DNA of 64,000 nt. It comes from Virgibacillus ndiopensis. Lineage in GTDB: Bacteria > Bacillota > Bacilli > Bacillales > Amphibacillaceae. Positions within the stretch are counted from its first letter, which is position 1, and each line of letters begins with the position of its first letter. The translations under genes and the position numbers were made by a program. This document shows, one piece after another, positions 1 to 9,010 of this stretch. The notes beneath the pieces were generated by a model. That model ran no database searches and was not told where the DNA came from. It saw only the letters and a program-made list of their open reading frames with translations. The stretch is from NCBI RefSeq assembly GCF_900187325.1, contig NZ_FZMZ01000004.1:124001-188000 (forward strand). Direction: 5' to 3'.

Positions 1-810
1 AATAACGTCTACTGACGGATTCTTAATATTCTCCGCAAGCTGTTCAAAATTAACTACAACAGTGTTTGTTGCTAACGATTGTGCTATTTTTTCACGAACC
101 CGACGCATTCCATTTAATCCCCAAGTTGGATCTTCCAAATAATCGTTATTCATCCACTCAGTCTTTTTAGCGAACTTTACACTTTGCTCAACACTTAGAA
201 TACAATTTGGATCATAGCGGAATTGGTCACTAGAATACTTCTCACCTATTGCTTGAAAAAGTTCACATTCGTAATCTGGATGAAACACCCCACCTTTTAA
301 CTTATGAGACCGAAATCCGTAATCATCTTTTAACTCCTGAACATGATTCAATAACTGTTCCTTCGTTCGTACTTCATTCTCACCATTTTTGTTCGGATAA
401 CGGAAAAATAAATAACTAGCAAATTCAACTTCATCGCGCATTTTTCCACCTAAAAGTTGATAAACTGGTACACCCAACTTCTTACCCATAATATCCAAAC
501 ACGCAAACTCAATTGCAGCTAAAAGTTGTGTACGATTATTGTAAAGTGATGCAGTAGGATTACTTATTTTCCATTTTAATTCTTCAGTATTAAATGGGTC
601 ATGGCCAATTAAATAACTCTCAAGCTGCTTAAAAGCCAGTTCAGCACTTTCTCCTCCACCGCCCATTTCACCTACTCCGGTAATACCTTCGTTGGTTTCC
701 ACTTCAATTATCGTGCGGACAAATCTTCCCCAATGCACTCCATTGCTATGCCTAAGCGGGGATTCTAAAGGCACCGTAACAGTTGTTGGCTTAATTCTAG
801 TTATTCTCAT
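1..810 (-). CDS. Glucarate dehydratase-like enolase-superfamily enzyme (partial, C-terminus outside window)
   Basis: The first 270 residues of an acid-sugar dehydratase; the rest lies beyond position 1. Start ATG at 810 is preceded by AGGTG five bases upstream. After the capping domain the barrel begins with KLK at residues 170-172 (the general-base KxK), then DPN at 200-202, EDP at 226-228 and ATN at 247-249. These are the residues that mark the glucarate dehydratase subgroup (KLKGG, DPN, EDP, ATN) rather than the mandelate racemase subgroup. Family members dehydrate glucarate/idarate-type acid sugars in a Mg-dependent reaction in the cytoplasm. It is the last visible gene of the LacI-controlled operon, 11 bases after the dehydrogenase. 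Substrate is inferred only; the catalytic His-Asp pair is outside the window. Confidence 0.85.
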   Translation of the reverse strand, partial: MRITRIKPTTVTVPLESPLRHSNGVHWGRFVRTIIEVETNEGITGVGEMGGGGESAELAFKQLESYLIGHDPFNTEELKWKISNPTASLYNNRTQLLAAIEFACLDIMGKKLGVPVYQLLGGKMRDEVEFASYLFFRYPNKNGENEVRTKEQLLNHVQELKDDYGFRSHKLKGGVFHPDYECELFQAIGEKYSSDQFRYDPNCILSVEQSVKFAKKTEWMNNDYLEDPTWGLNGMRRVREKIAQSLATNTVVVNFEQLAENIKNPSVDVI

Positions 811-821
811 AATTTCACCTC

Positions 822-1838
822 TTAGAGCTTTATGATCACTTTACGTACCTCTGATGGCATTTCTTCCATTAATTCAAACGCTTCTTCGGTATCATTTAAA
901 GAAAACTCATGACTAACCAAGTCTTTTACATCAAAGTTTTTAGAATTGAATAATTCAACAACCTTAGGAAAACGATGTGTCTGCAATCTTGAACCGCATA
1001 TCGTCAATTCTTTTTTTGTAATATTAACTTGTGCAATCCGAGATATTTCTACATGAAACCCTAGCAAAACTACTCTTGCAGCAACAGATGTAACATCAAT
1101 TGCTTGTTCAACTGTTGTTGGTGTTCCAACAGCATCAATTACAACGTTTGCACCCATTCTATTAGTCCAATGAGATAATTCTTTACTGACATCTTTTTCT
1201 TTTGGATTTATTGTTAAATCTGCTCCCCACCTTTGAGCAAATTCTAATCTTTCTTGGTTAAAGTCTGAAATCGCCACTTTTGCACCAGCATTCAAGGCCA
1301 TTTTCAAACAGCATAATCCAATTGGGCCAGCACCAATAATATAAACCATATCATCTTTTTGAATTTGCCCACGATATGTCGCTTGTGCCCCAATTGTAAA
1401 AGGTTCGATCAAGGCTATTTCAGACCAGTCAAGTGATGAATCAACACGATGCACAAGATTTTCCGGCATCACTTTTACTTCACATCCGCCACCATCTCTA
1501 TGGACACCGTAAACTTCTACTTTTTCACATATATTTGGTCTTCCATGTCTACAAGCATAACATTCACCACAAGCCGTCATTGGCTCAATTACCACTTTAT
1601 CTCCAACCTTCAATCCTGATACCGACTCGCCCATCTCAATGATTTCTCCAGCTACCTCGTGTCCAATAATACGTGGATAGCTAACGAAAGGATTTTGTCC
1701 ATGAAGAATATGCATATCTGAACCACAGATTCCCATTGCTTTCATACGAATTTTAACTTCATTAGCATTACTTAACGTTGGATTTTTCACTTCAACCACA
1801 TGTAAATCATGAGGCTGTGTTACTTGTATTGCTTTCAC
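822..1838 (-). CDS. Zinc-dependent MDR alcohol dehydrogenase, L-galactonate/gulonate 5-dehydrogenase (LgoD)-like
   Basis: Medium-chain dehydrogenase of 338 residues. The catalytic zinc site is seen in GICGSD and GHE near the N-terminus. The structural zinc lobe is [15 protein letters not shown]. The NAD-binding motif GAGPIGL sits mid-protein. Overall pattern, including IEPFTI just before the Rossmann fold and AARVVLLGF after it, matches E. coli LgoD, which oxidises L-galactonate to D-tagaturonate. The start chosen is GTG at 1838, five bases after GGGGGAG; an ATG 15 bases further upstream overlaps that ribosome binding site and is unlikely. It lies between the TRAP transporter and a glucarate-dehydratase-like gene, so oxidation of an imported aldonate is likely. 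Exact substrate is unknown. Confidence 0.85.
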   Translation of the reverse strand: MKAIQVTQPHDLHVVEVKNPTLSNANEVKIRMKAMGICGSDMHILHGQNPFVSYPRIIGHEVAGEIIEMGESVSGLKVGDKVVIEPMTACGECYACRHGRPNICEKVEVYGVHRDGGGCEVKVMPENLVHRVDSSLDWSEIALIEPFTIGAQATYRGQIQKDDMVYIIGAGPIGLCCLKMALNAGAKVAISDFNQERLEFAQRWGADLTINPKEKDVSKELSHWTNRMGANVVIDAVGTPTTVEQAIDVTSVAARVVLLGFHVEISRIAQVNITKKELTICGSRLQTHRFPKVVELFNSKNFDVKDLVSHEFSLNDTEEAFELMEEMPSEVRKVIIKL

Positions 1839-1858
1839 AATTACTCCCCCCAATTAAA

Positions 1859-3133
1859 TTAATCAAATAAACTTGGTAAAAATAATGTTATCTCTGGGAT
1901 AAACGCAACCAGCATCAAAACTATTAAACTAACAGCAAGAAACGGTAACAAAGCTACTGAGGCTCGGCCGATTGGAATTTTACCGATACTTGATGCTACA
2001 AATAAACATACCCCAACTGGAGGTGTAGAAAGCCCAATCATTAAGTTAAGTACCATCATGACGCCAAAATGAACTGGATCCATTCCTATTTGAGTTGCAA
2101 TAGGTAAAAGAACTGGAAACAAAATAACAATAGCTGCAATAGTTTCCATGAACATACCGACAAAAAGTAGTAATAGGTTAATCAAAAGAATAATGATAAT
2201 TGGATTCTCTGATATAGACATAATTACATCCGCAATAAGCTGAGGTATTTGTTCACTAACTAAAATCCAACCAAATAAATTTGCAAATCCAACGAGAATC
2301 ATTATTCCTGCTGCATCTACCACTGAATCCAAAATTATTTTGGGTATTTCCCTTACTTTTAAGTCTCTGTATATAAATAATCCGACAACTAATGCATAAA
2401 CAACCGCTATTACCGCTGCTTCAGTAGGTGTAAAGAATCCACTTAATATCCCAAACAAAATTACTACAGTCATCAATAAGGCCCAAAAAGCACCCCAAAA
2501 CGATTTAAATATGACTGATATACTCTGACTCGCCTCACGAGGATATTTGCGTTTTACAGAAATTATATACGTGACAATCATCAACCCAACACCAAGTAAT
2601 ATCCCAGGAATAACACCTGCGATAAATAAATCACCTATGGAAACAGTTGCTAAAGTGCCTAAAATAATCATAGGTAACGATGGTGGAATAATAGGACCGA
2701 TAGTTGATGATGAAGATGTTACAGCTACCGAAAAAGATGCATCATACCCCTTTTTCTTCATAGCAGGAATTAATACCGAACCAATACTAGCCGTATCTGC
2801 AAGTGCTGTGCCTGAAATCCCTGCAAAACCCATTGATGCTCCAACGTTAGCTAATCCTAGACCGCCACGAATATGCCCTACTATATTATTCGTGAAATCT
2901 ATTATTCTCTTTGTAATCCCCCCTGCATTCATTAGATTTCCTGCCAAGATAAAACCAGGAATACAAAGAAGTGTAAATGAGTTAATTCCTTCAAACATCT
3001 TTTGTGGAATAATTGTTAATGAGATATCACCTAAGAGAAGATAAATACATGATGATAATCCTAAGCTAAATGCTATAGGCACACCAATAAATATCATAAT
3101 TAAAAACGATAGAAATAAAACTAGTGCCATCAT
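1859..3133 (-). CDS. dctM: TRAP transporter large permease (DctM family)
   Basis: A 424-residue, strongly hydrophobic protein with about 12 membrane segments. It begins MALVLFLSFLIMIFIGVPIAFSLG in the fashion of DctM/SiaM/YiaN subunits, and carries the family's small-residue loop SSSSTIGPIIPPSLPMI and the later STPPVGVCLF segment. It forms the sodium-coupled transport channel for an organic acid delivered by the DctP-type binding protein. Its start overlaps the stop of the small permease gene by four bases, indicating translational coupling. TRAP substrates cannot be read from the permease; the neighbours (Ldh2 reductase, HPS-like lyase, aldonate dehydrogenase) point to a keto- or aldonic sugar acid. 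Confidence 0.95.
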   Translation of the reverse strand: MMALVLFLSFLIMIFIGVPIAFSLGLSSCIYLLLGDISLTIIPQKMFEGINSFTLLCIPGFILAGNLMNAGGITKRIIDFTNNIVGHIRGGLGLANVGASMGFAGISGTALADTASIGSVLIPAMKKKGYDASFSVAVTSSSSTIGPIIPPSLPMIILGTLATVSIGDLFIAGVIPGILLGVGLMIVTYIISVKRKYPREASQSISVIFKSFWGAFWALLMTVVILFGILSGFFTPTEAAVIAVVYALVVGLFIYRDLKVREIPKIILDSVVDAAGIMILVGFANLFGWILVSEQIPQLIADVIMSISENPIIIILLINLLLLFVGMFMETIAAIVILFPVLLPIATQIGMDPVHFGVMMVLNLMIGLSTPPVGVCLFVASSIGKIPIGRASVALLPFLAVSLIVLMLVAFIPEITLFLPSLFD

Positions 3134-3621
3134 ACCTCAACACCTGCTTCCTTCTCTTCTGTTGCACTTCCCACTAGAATGTGATAAATATTTACAAAGC
3201 TGTATACTGCTAAAAGCACAAGAGTAATAACCATACTAAGATAAATATAAAACATTTCTACTTCAATTGTTGCAGAGGTTTGTCCCTCTCCAAGTAATGA
3301 AAAATCATATGCATAAGTTACTAGCATTCCCGAAAACACACCTAATACTAGATAAATAAATGCTTCATAATATTTTTTAAACTTTTTAGGTAAGAAATCA
3401 ACTAATAGATCCACTCTAATGTATCCTCTTCTCTCCATTGCAACTGGTGCTCCAAAAGCAATAGAGTAAACAAACAAATACCTTGTTAATTCCTCTGTCC
3501 ATACAAAAGATAACGGTGTATATCTCCCAGTGATCTGAATTAGTACCACTATAATAAGCGCCGAAAATGTTAGAATTGTTAAAAACTCTAGTATCCTAGT
3601 TAAAATTTTTATCGCTTTCAA
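3130..3621 (-). CDS. dctQ: TRAP transporter small permease (DctQ family)
   Basis: A 163-residue protein with four predicted membrane helices. It contains the hallmark VWTEELTRYLFVYSIAFGAP segment (W-x-E-E-x-x-R) after helix 1, then RRGYIRVD, typical of DctQ. It pairs with the large permease, whose start codon overlaps this stop. It follows the binding-protein gene after a 63-base gap that contains a hairpin and a run of A (T on the coding strand), which may lower permease expression relative to the binding protein. Function as part of the TRAP complex is well supported by gene order P-Q-M. Confidence 0.93.
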   Translation of the reverse strand: MKAIKILTRILEFLTILTFSALIIVVLIQITGRYTPLSFVWTEELTRYLFVYSIAFGAPVAMERRGYIRVDLLVDFLPKKFKKYYEAFIYLVLGVFSGMLVTYAYDFSLLGEGQTSATIEVEMFYIYLSMVITLVLLAVYSFVNIYHILVGSATEEKEAGVEV

Positions 3622-3648
3622 GATGTTTCACCTCTTAAAAAAAGATAA

Positions 3649-3676
3649 GGGGATAACATCTACTAAAAGATGCCCC
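3649..3676 (-). terminator. Attenuator-like hairpin between dctP and dctQ
   Basis: On the transcribed strand GGGG-CATCT pairs with AGATG-CCCC around a six-base loop, with a four-base bulge (TTAT on that strand) between the paired blocks. Five bases later comes a run of seven T (positions 3643 to 3637). It lies inside the operon, after the binding protein gene, so it probably acts as a partial terminator that raises the ratio of binding protein to permease. The bulge and the gap before the T run make it weaker than a standard terminator. Confidence 0.45.
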
Positions 3677-3684
3677 CATTATTG

Positions 3685-4683
3685 TTATTCAGCTGCACTT
3701 AGAATTTTTTTGTATAATTCTAACTGCTCTTCTGAAAGACTATTTTCAACAGCAGGTTTCATCGCCTTTGCAAAGGCTTCCTGATCAACCTCAACAAATT
3801 CCATGCCTTCATCTTTTAACTTTTGTTCATAACCTTCTGTTTCTTTTTCATAAAGATCCATACCAAATTTTTGAGCCTCTTTTGCAGCTTCTTTAACTGC
3901 AGCTTGCATGTCTTCATTTAAGGAATTTAATTGTTCATTTCCTACTACAACATATATCCAGCTACGTACATGCTCCGTTTTATTCACATAATCTTGTACT
4001 TCAAATAGGCTACCACTATGGATCAAATCAACCGGGTTCTCTTGACCATCAATGACACTTTGTTGTAAGCCGGTAAACACTTCACTAAAAGCCATTACCT
4101 GTGGACTAGCTCCCGCCTTTTCCCATGCATCCATAAATAATGGAACATTAGGGACACGCATTTTAAATCCTTCTAAATCAGCAGGTGATTTAATTGGTTT
4201 ATTTGATGTCAAATTACGTGGTGCACGTAAATGATAATAAAGGGGCGTTACACCTACCTTATCCTTGATTGCGCTTTCAATTTCTTTACCAATTTCACCT
4301 TCTATTACTTTCTTGACATGTTCTTCGTTCTTAAATGCATATGGTACCGCCATAAGAGCCGCTTCGGGTGCCCAGTTTTGCATTGTTTCACCAGAGATAG
4401 TCATGTCTACAGTTCCTGCCTCAATACTATTCAATACTTCCGTTTCACTACCCAATTGTTCGTTAGGATAAATTTCGATTTCCAATTTACCATTTGTTTT
4501 TTCACTAACTAATTCAGCAAATTTCTCAGCAGTTTTGTGCCATTGGTGGTCTTCATTTGATAAATGACCCATTTTCCAAGTAATCGTTTCTCCATCACTT
4601 CCACTTGCTGATTCATCTTTACCACACGCTGCTAGTACAAAAATAAGTGATACTCCTATAAGTAAACCAACTATCTTTTTCAT
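3685..4683 (-). CDS. dctP: TRAP transporter substrate-binding lipoprotein (DctP family)
   Basis: A 332-residue binding protein. The signal peptide ends in the lipobox LAAC, so Cys20 is likely lipidated and the protein anchored on the outer face of the membrane. The mature part shows DctP features: WKMGHL at the N-terminus, a long helix with ELVSEKTNG, EIYPNEQLGSE, and the substrate-contacting region LRAPRNLTSNKPIKSPADLEG (arginine for the carboxylate). It captures an organic acid for the DctQM permease. It is placed directly after the Ldh2-type reductase gene. The promoter is probably far upstream at the LacI gene, although a 105-base gap before this gene could hold an extra one; none was recognised. 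Confidence 0.93.
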   Translation of the reverse strand: MKKIVGLLIGVSLIFVLAACGKDESASGSDGETITWKMGHLSNEDHQWHKTAEKFAELVSEKTNGKLEIEIYPNEQLGSETEVLNSIEAGTVDMTISGETMQNWAPEAALMAVPYAFKNEEHVKKVIEGEIGKEIESAIKDKVGVTPLYYHLRAPRNLTSNKPIKSPADLEGFKMRVPNVPLFMDAWEKAGASPQVMAFSEVFTGLQQSVIDGQENPVDLIHSGSLFEVQDYVNKTEHVRSWIYVVVGNEQLNSLNEDMQAAVKEAAKEAQKFGMDLYEKETEGYEQKLKDEGMEFVEVDQEAFAKAMKPAVENSLSEEQLELYKKILSAAE

Positions 4684-4788
4684 AAAATTTTCCTCCTAAT
4701 TGTAAAGTTTTAAACTCGATATTCACTTGAAGACTATAAGTAAAATTACTGAGATTCCCCCTTTACTTAGTAAAAATGGACATGTTGC

Positions 4789-5799
4789 CTATGAAATTAA
4801 ATACTCGTGTATGCTTTTTGGTACAGGTATACCACTCTTCAAACGATCTTCTTCCTTCACCTGCTCTGGTTCACCTGGTACCATTACTGAATTAAATCCT
4901 GTTGCAGGTTCTAACTCATGTAGTTCGTCAATCATTTGATCAACATTATTTAGGAATTGTTCTTTATCAATAAACAGCCCTGGATCTACAGTTAAGATCA
5001 TATGTCCTAGCCGTCGATAATTTCTATAGTCACCATACATTGTAGCGATATTTGTCCCAAATGCGGATCCAGTCAATATTCCAGACAGAACATCAACTGT
5101 CAAGGCTAATCCATACCCTTTTGGGCCGCCAATAGGCAAAAGGTTTTTAACTAAATTAGGATCTGTAACTGGATTCCCATTAGCATCGACACCCCAATTA
5201 TCTGGTATTGATTTTCCTGTTTCCCTTGCATGCAGAACTTTTCCAAGTGCTACATTACTTGTTGCCATATCCAATACGATTGGCTTGTGATTTTTTGCAG
5301 GAAAACCATAAGCTATCGGATTTGTACCAAAGTATGGCTTTGATCCACCGAATGGGACTACCGCACTGTCCGTATGTGTCATGACCATGCTCACAACTTC
5401 TTCTTTAGCAGCTTGTTCAGCAAAATAGGACAATGCACCGCAATGACTGCTATTGACGATTCCTACCATACCAATTCCATTTTCTTTTGCTAATCCAATT
5501 GCTTTATCCATTGCTTTTTTCATAATCACATGGCCCATACCATTATCACCGTCAAATAATGCTGCAGTTTTACCTCTATTCTCTACTTTAAATTGTGGAT
5601 TTGGATTCATTCCACCTTCATTCATACGCTTAACATAATGCTCTGTTCTTAAAACACCGTGAGAATGTACACCTCTTAAATCTGCATGTACCAGTACATC
5701 CGCTACTATAGCTGCATGTTCCTCACTTACATTCACTTCTGTTAACTTGTTTTTAACTAGTGATTTTAGTTCGTTTTTTTGTACAATTACATCTGACAT
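4789..5799 (-). CDS. Ldh2/YiaK-family NAD(P)-dependent 2-oxoacid reductase
   Basis: A 336-residue member of the malate/L-lactate dehydrogenase family that lacks a classical Rossmann fold (YiaK, AllD, YlbC relatives). Seen motifs are HADLRGVHSHGVLR (catalytic His of the family), NSSHCGALSYFAEQA, FGTNPIAYGFP, the VLDMATS stretch and LPIGGPKGYGLALTVDVLSG. YiaK reduces 2,3-diketo-L-gulonate; other members act on ureidoglycolate, malate or sulfolactate. Its position beside a TRAP system and an HPS-family lyase parallels yiaK beside yiaMNO and sgbH in enterobacteria. A paralogue is encoded at 38248-39303. The actual substrate is not determined by the sequence. Confidence 0.9.
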   Translation of the reverse strand: MSDVIVQKNELKSLVKNKLTEVNVSEEHAAIVADVLVHADLRGVHSHGVLRTEHYVKRMNEGGMNPNPQFKVENRGKTAALFDGDNGMGHVIMKKAMDKAIGLAKENGIGMVGIVNSSHCGALSYFAEQAAKEEVVSMVMTHTDSAVVPFGGSKPYFGTNPIAYGFPAKNHKPIVLDMATSNVALGKVLHARETGKSIPDNWGVDANGNPVTDPNLVKNLLPIGGPKGYGLALTVDVLSGILTGSAFGTNIATMYGDYRNYRRLGHMILTVDPGLFIDKEQFLNNVDQMIDELHELEPATGFNSVMVPGEPEQVKEEDRLKSGIPVPKSIHEYLIS

Positions 5800-5813
5800 T
5801 TATATCTTCCTTT

Positions 5814-6365
5814 CTAGTCAAGGTTTGCATGCTGTTCCTTCATATAATCATTAATGTTATCTCGACCTTGTATTAATGAAATAACAATTGCATCTAGTAA
5901 GATATGGACACTTTGATCAAATTGATTACCCATCGGTTGCATAGTTGCTGTTTCTACGGGTTGTCTACTTTTTGTTGCAGCAGGTACTCTAATAACTTCA
6001 TGAGCTGTTTCACCAATGACCGAGTTCTCATTAGTTGTAACTAGTAATATCTTTGCTCCAACTTTTGCCGCTTGTTCCGCCGTTAGTAAAATCGATGTTG
6101 TACTTCCAGAGCCACTTATCGCTACAAGAACGTCACCCTCTTGAATACTGGGGGTAACTGTCTCACCTTTGACAAAAACATGATACCCAGCATGCATTAA
6201 TCGCATTGCAAACGCTTTCCCCATTAGGCCAGAGCGACCTTCTCCAGCAACAAATATCCTGTTTGCCTTACTAAGGGTAACCATTGAAGATTTTATTTGC
6301 GAATCATCTAGTTGTTCAGCTACTTCTTTTAATTCTTCAAGTATTTCCAAATGAACTCTCTTCAT
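5814..6365 (-). CDS. hxlB: 6-phospho-3-hexuloisomerase-like SIS-domain protein
   Basis: A 183-residue sugar isomerase (SIS) domain protein. It has the hexuloisomerase layout: an N-terminal helix pair, IFVAGEGRSGLMGKAFAMRL (phosphosugar-binding loop), VAISGSGSTTS and a conserved segment SRQPVETATMQPMGNQFDQ near the C-terminus. The length and QPMG.QFDQ signature match HxlB (PHI), which interconverts 3-hexulose 6-phosphate and fructose 6-phosphate. It lies four bases after the synthase-like gene, the usual hxlA-hxlB pairing. In this operon it may act on another 3-keto sugar phosphate made from an imported sugar acid rather than in formaldehyde fixation; that is inference. Confidence 0.88.
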   Translation of the reverse strand: MKRVHLEILEELKEVAEQLDDSQIKSSMVTLSKANRIFVAGEGRSGLMGKAFAMRLMHAGYHVFVKGETVTPSIQEGDVLVAISGSGSTTSILLTAEQAAKVGAKILLVTTNENSVIGETAHEVIRVPAATKSRQPVETATMQPMGNQFDQSVHILLDAIVISLIQGRDNINDYMKEQHANLD

Positions 6366-6369
6366 AGAT

Positions 6370-6984
6370 TCAAATCACCTCCTGAATTTTCTTAGCAGCT
6401 TCTGCAGGATTTGATGAACCTGTAATATAGCTTCCAACAATATAGATGTCTGGATGAAGCATTGAAAAAAGTTTGACACGGTCTGGATTAATTCCCCCAG
6501 CAACAAATATATTAAATTCCTTTAATATATCCCGAAAATCATCTAGATAATCCAATGATGATGTATTCGCCTGCATATCTTTACCAATATGCATAGATAC
6601 CGATGTAACGCCTAATTTCTCAAGCTGTACTATCCGATCCCTCGATGTAACACCCAATAAATCTACTACAACTTGTTTTTTAAGCTCTTCGGCGATTTGT
6701 AAGGCATCCTCAATGGTTTTATTCGCTGAAAAAGCCATTACTGTTGTGGCATCAGCGCCTGCTTCAAATGCCTGGAGTGTCTCGTGTTTCCCAGCATCAC
6801 ATGTCTTCATATCTGCTAGAATCCTTTTTTCAGGATATCGTTCTTTCATCTCTTGAACGATAGGCATGCCGTATTGTTTGATCACACCTGTCCCAATTTC
6901 TATATAATCAATATAATGATAGATTTCAGATACAATATTGAAACATTCCTGTCTACTCATTCGGTCGAGAGCTACCTGAATCAT
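6370..6984 (-). CDS. hxlA: 3-hexulose-6-phosphate synthase / 3-keto-L-gulonate-6-phosphate decarboxylase family protein
   Basis: A 204-residue beta/alpha barrel of the OMP-decarboxylase suprafamily. The metal and substrate residues are seen in IQVALD (Asp6), YIEIGTG (Glu30), ADMKTCDAG (Asp-x-Lys-x-x-Asp), the His in SMHIGKDMQ and the phosphate-binding VAGGI and VGSYITG. HPS condenses formaldehyde with ribulose 5-phosphate, while the sister family KGPDC (UlaD/SgbH) decarboxylates 3-keto-L-gulonate 6-phosphate. The VAGG strand is HPS-like. At the position where UlaD has the Arg of HRSR this protein has Lys (HIGK), so the sequence does not settle the reaction. Neighbouring sugar-acid genes favour a decarboxylase or lyase role in catabolism; the adjacent isomerase favours HPS. 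Confidence 0.82.
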   Translation of the reverse strand: MIQVALDRMSRQECFNIVSEIYHYIDYIEIGTGVIKQYGMPIVQEMKERYPEKRILADMKTCDAGKHETLQAFEAGADATTVMAFSANKTIEDALQIAEELKKQVVVDLLGVTSRDRIVQLEKLGVTSVSMHIGKDMQANTSSLDYLDDFRDILKEFNIFVAGGINPDRVKLFSMLHPDIYIVGSYITGSSNPAEAAKKIQEVI

Positions 6985-6993
6985 ATTAGAACC

Positions 6994-7944
6994 CTACCTT
7001 TCAATAACCTTCTTATCCTCTAATCTATTTAACGCATCTTTTAAGTAAGGTAATCCCTCATTATCCCCAAACACTCCAACGACCATCGAACCTATAATAT
7101 TTGCAAATTTTAATATCCTCTCAGGAGCCCAATTATTTAATATTCCATATAGAGCACCCGCATCGAATCCATCACCGGCACCAACAGTGTCCAAAGCATT
7201 AATGTCCCTTTCTGGAGGCTGTCGATACAAATTATCATCTGTCCACAGCATTGCACCGTTTTCGCCTTGTTTAATAAATAGGTGGGAAACAGAATATTCC
7301 TTTGCCTTTTCAACTAATTTGTTTATATCAGTTGTTCCAAATAATAATTTTGCTTCTTCTATCCCTGCCAATAAATAATCAACATCTGCCATCCATCTCA
7401 ACAATGTCGTTCGAGCTTTATCCTCATTCCAAAGTTTCAAACGTATATTAGGATCCATTGCAATTTTTAAATTATTTCTTTTTGCCAACTGAATAGCTTT
7501 ATCAATAGTTTCAATATTCTTGCTATTAACCGCTGGATATACTCCAGTAATATGTAATAGTTTTGCTTGTCTAAAAAACGCTTCACTTAATGTATCCGCA
7601 TTCAAAGTTAACGTAGGTGATTTGTGTCGATAATAAAATGTATTGGATGAACCATCACCATTTATTTCCTTAAAATTTATAGATGTTGGATAACCCGGCA
7701 TCAGTTTAACTTCGCTTACATCAATACCTTCTCCACGTGCAAAATTATAAATATATCTACCAAATTCATCGTCACCCAATCTACTAATCCATCCTGTCTT
7801 TAATCCTAAGCGTGCACAGCCAATTGCTACATTGAATTCTGCTCCCCCAACTTTGCGTCTAAAAGAATTAACAAAACGTAAAGGTCCATTTGTGTCGGGA
7901 TCAAAGGTTATCATGGCATCACCAATTGTTATAACATCATTCAT
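6994..7944 (-). CDS. PfkB-family sugar kinase (2-keto-3-deoxygluconate kinase-like)
   Basis: A 316-residue ribokinase-fold enzyme. The N-terminal PfkB signature is GGAEFNVAIGCARLGLKTGW, and the C-terminal signature DTVGAGDGFDAGALYG contains the catalytic Asp and the GAGD anion hole. Segments SINFKEINGDGSSNTFYYR and YRHKSP resemble KdgK-type kinases that phosphorylate 2-keto-3-deoxy or other keto sugar acids with ATP. It starts three bases after the LacI-family regulator stop codon, so it is the first enzyme gene of the operon. It would commit the imported acid to the pathway through the HPS-like lyase. PfkB members vary widely, so substrate is inference. Confidence 0.88.
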   Translation of the reverse strand: MNDVITIGDAMITFDPDTNGPLRFVNSFRRKVGGAEFNVAIGCARLGLKTGWISRLGDDEFGRYIYNFARGEGIDVSEVKLMPGYPTSINFKEINGDGSSNTFYYRHKSPTLTLNADTLSEAFFRQAKLLHITGVYPAVNSKNIETIDKAIQLAKRNNLKIAMDPNIRLKLWNEDKARTTLLRWMADVDYLLAGIEEAKLLFGTTDINKLVEKAKEYSVSHLFIKQGENGAMLWTDDNLYRQPPERDINALDTVGAGDGFDAGALYGILNNWAPERILKFANIIGSMVVGVFGDNEGLPYLKDALNRLEDKKVIER

Positions 7945-7947
7945 GAC

Positions 7948-8967
7948 CTACACCCCTTTCTTTGTTGAATTACGAATGATTAACCTTGGTTCGTATCGAT
8001 GTACAGCTGGTTCTTGTTTCGATTTTTTGTCTTTAATTTTATTTAATAGAATAGTAGCCACTTCTTTCCCCATTTCAAATGTAGGCTGTGCAATGGTAGT
8101 TAGCGGAGGTGAATGGATTGGACCAAATGAAACTTCATCAATCGTAATTAATCCCATATCTTTGCCAATTCTAATTTGGTGTTCAAATGAATATTTCAGT
8201 ATTTCCATTAACGCTAAGTCATTCCCAGAAACTATAGCATCAGGTTTTTCATCTAATGAAAAGAGTTCATTTAGTCCCTGACGTATCTTAGAAAGTTCCA
8301 TCCCTTTAATGTAATCAGAACGAACAGAAATTTTATTTGCCTCTAAAGCGTTTATATATCCATTTATTCGTTCAACCCTAGGAGTAACATTATCGATTAA
8401 GGATGTAGTAACTATAGCAATTTTTTCATAGCCATTTTCTAGTAAATGATTAACCGCTAATTCAGAAGCCTTTTCATTATTCAAAAGAACCGTATCCGTA
8501 TTCAGTCCTTCAACTAAACGGTCTAAAAAAACAATTGGGAAATCCTGTTTTAACAATTTTTCATAAGTATCGGAATTACCACTAATCGGTACAACTATTA
8601 ACCCGTCTACTTGCTTTGCTAAAAGTGTTTCTATATATTTTTTCTCTTTTTCCGGGTTATCATCGGCATTACAAATAATTGTTGAAATACCATTTTCATT
8701 ACATACATTTTCAATAGATCTAATAACTTGGGTAGAAAATGCGTGTAATATATTCGCCACGATAACCCCAATTGTTGATGTGCTTTTTTTCTTCAAACTT
8801 CTTGCAACCACATTAGGTTGGTATTCTAAATCTGATATAGCTTTTTTAATTCTTGAACGAGTTTCTTCACCCATATACTCAAAACGGTTATTCAAGTATT
8901 GAGATACAGTACTTTTAGATACTCCAGCTTGTTTTGCAACATCCGCAATCGTAATCTTATTTGACAT
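7948..8967 (-). CDS. LacI-family transcriptional repressor
   Basis: A 339-residue regulator. The N-terminal helix-turn-helix (ITIADVAKQAGVSKSTVSQYLNNR) is standard LacI/KdgR type and is followed by the hinge YQPNVVARSLKKKST and a periplasmic-binding-protein-like sensor domain. It heads the operon that continues to the window start; three CG-centred operator-like sites lie immediately upstream, one of them a perfect 16-bp palindrome just after the -10 box, so autoregulation is likely. Start ATG at 8967 follows AAGGTG. The inducer is probably a sugar acid or phosphorylated derivative handled by the operon. Confidence 0.93.
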   Translation of the reverse strand: MSNKITIADVAKQAGVSKSTVSQYLNNRFEYMGEETRSRIKKAISDLEYQPNVVARSLKKKSTSTIGVIVANILHAFSTQVIRSIENVCNENGISTIICNADDNPEKEKKYIETLLAKQVDGLIVVPISGNSDTYEKLLKQDFPIVFLDRLVEGLNTDTVLLNNEKASELAVNHLLENGYEKIAIVTTSLIDNVTPRVERINGYINALEANKISVRSDYIKGMELSKIRQGLNELFSLDEKPDAIVSGNDLALMEILKYSFEHQIRIGKDMGLITIDEVSFGPIHSPPLTTIAQPTFEMGKEVATILLNKIKDKKSKQEPAVHRYEPRLIIRNSTKKGV

Positions 8968-8991
8968 ATAATCACCTTACTAAAACGGTTT

Positions 8992-9007
8992 ACTAAATCG
9001 ATTTAGT
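8992..9007. promoter_or_regulatory. LacI-type operator (perfect palindrome)
   Basis: ACTAAATCGATTTAGT is a perfect 16-bp palindrome centred on CG, as LacI-family operators are. It starts right after the -10 box of the presumed promoter, 25-40 bases before the lacI-family start codon, where bound repressor would block initiation. A second imperfect CG-centred site (AAACGGTTT core, 8980-8993) overlaps its edge and a third lies at 9024-9038. Confidence 0.7.
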
Positions 9008-9010
9008 GAA

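Noticed and set aside
2547-3044. Open plus-strand frame of 165 codons inside dctM
   Set aside because: Antisense to dctM, no ribosome site and no recognisable domain.
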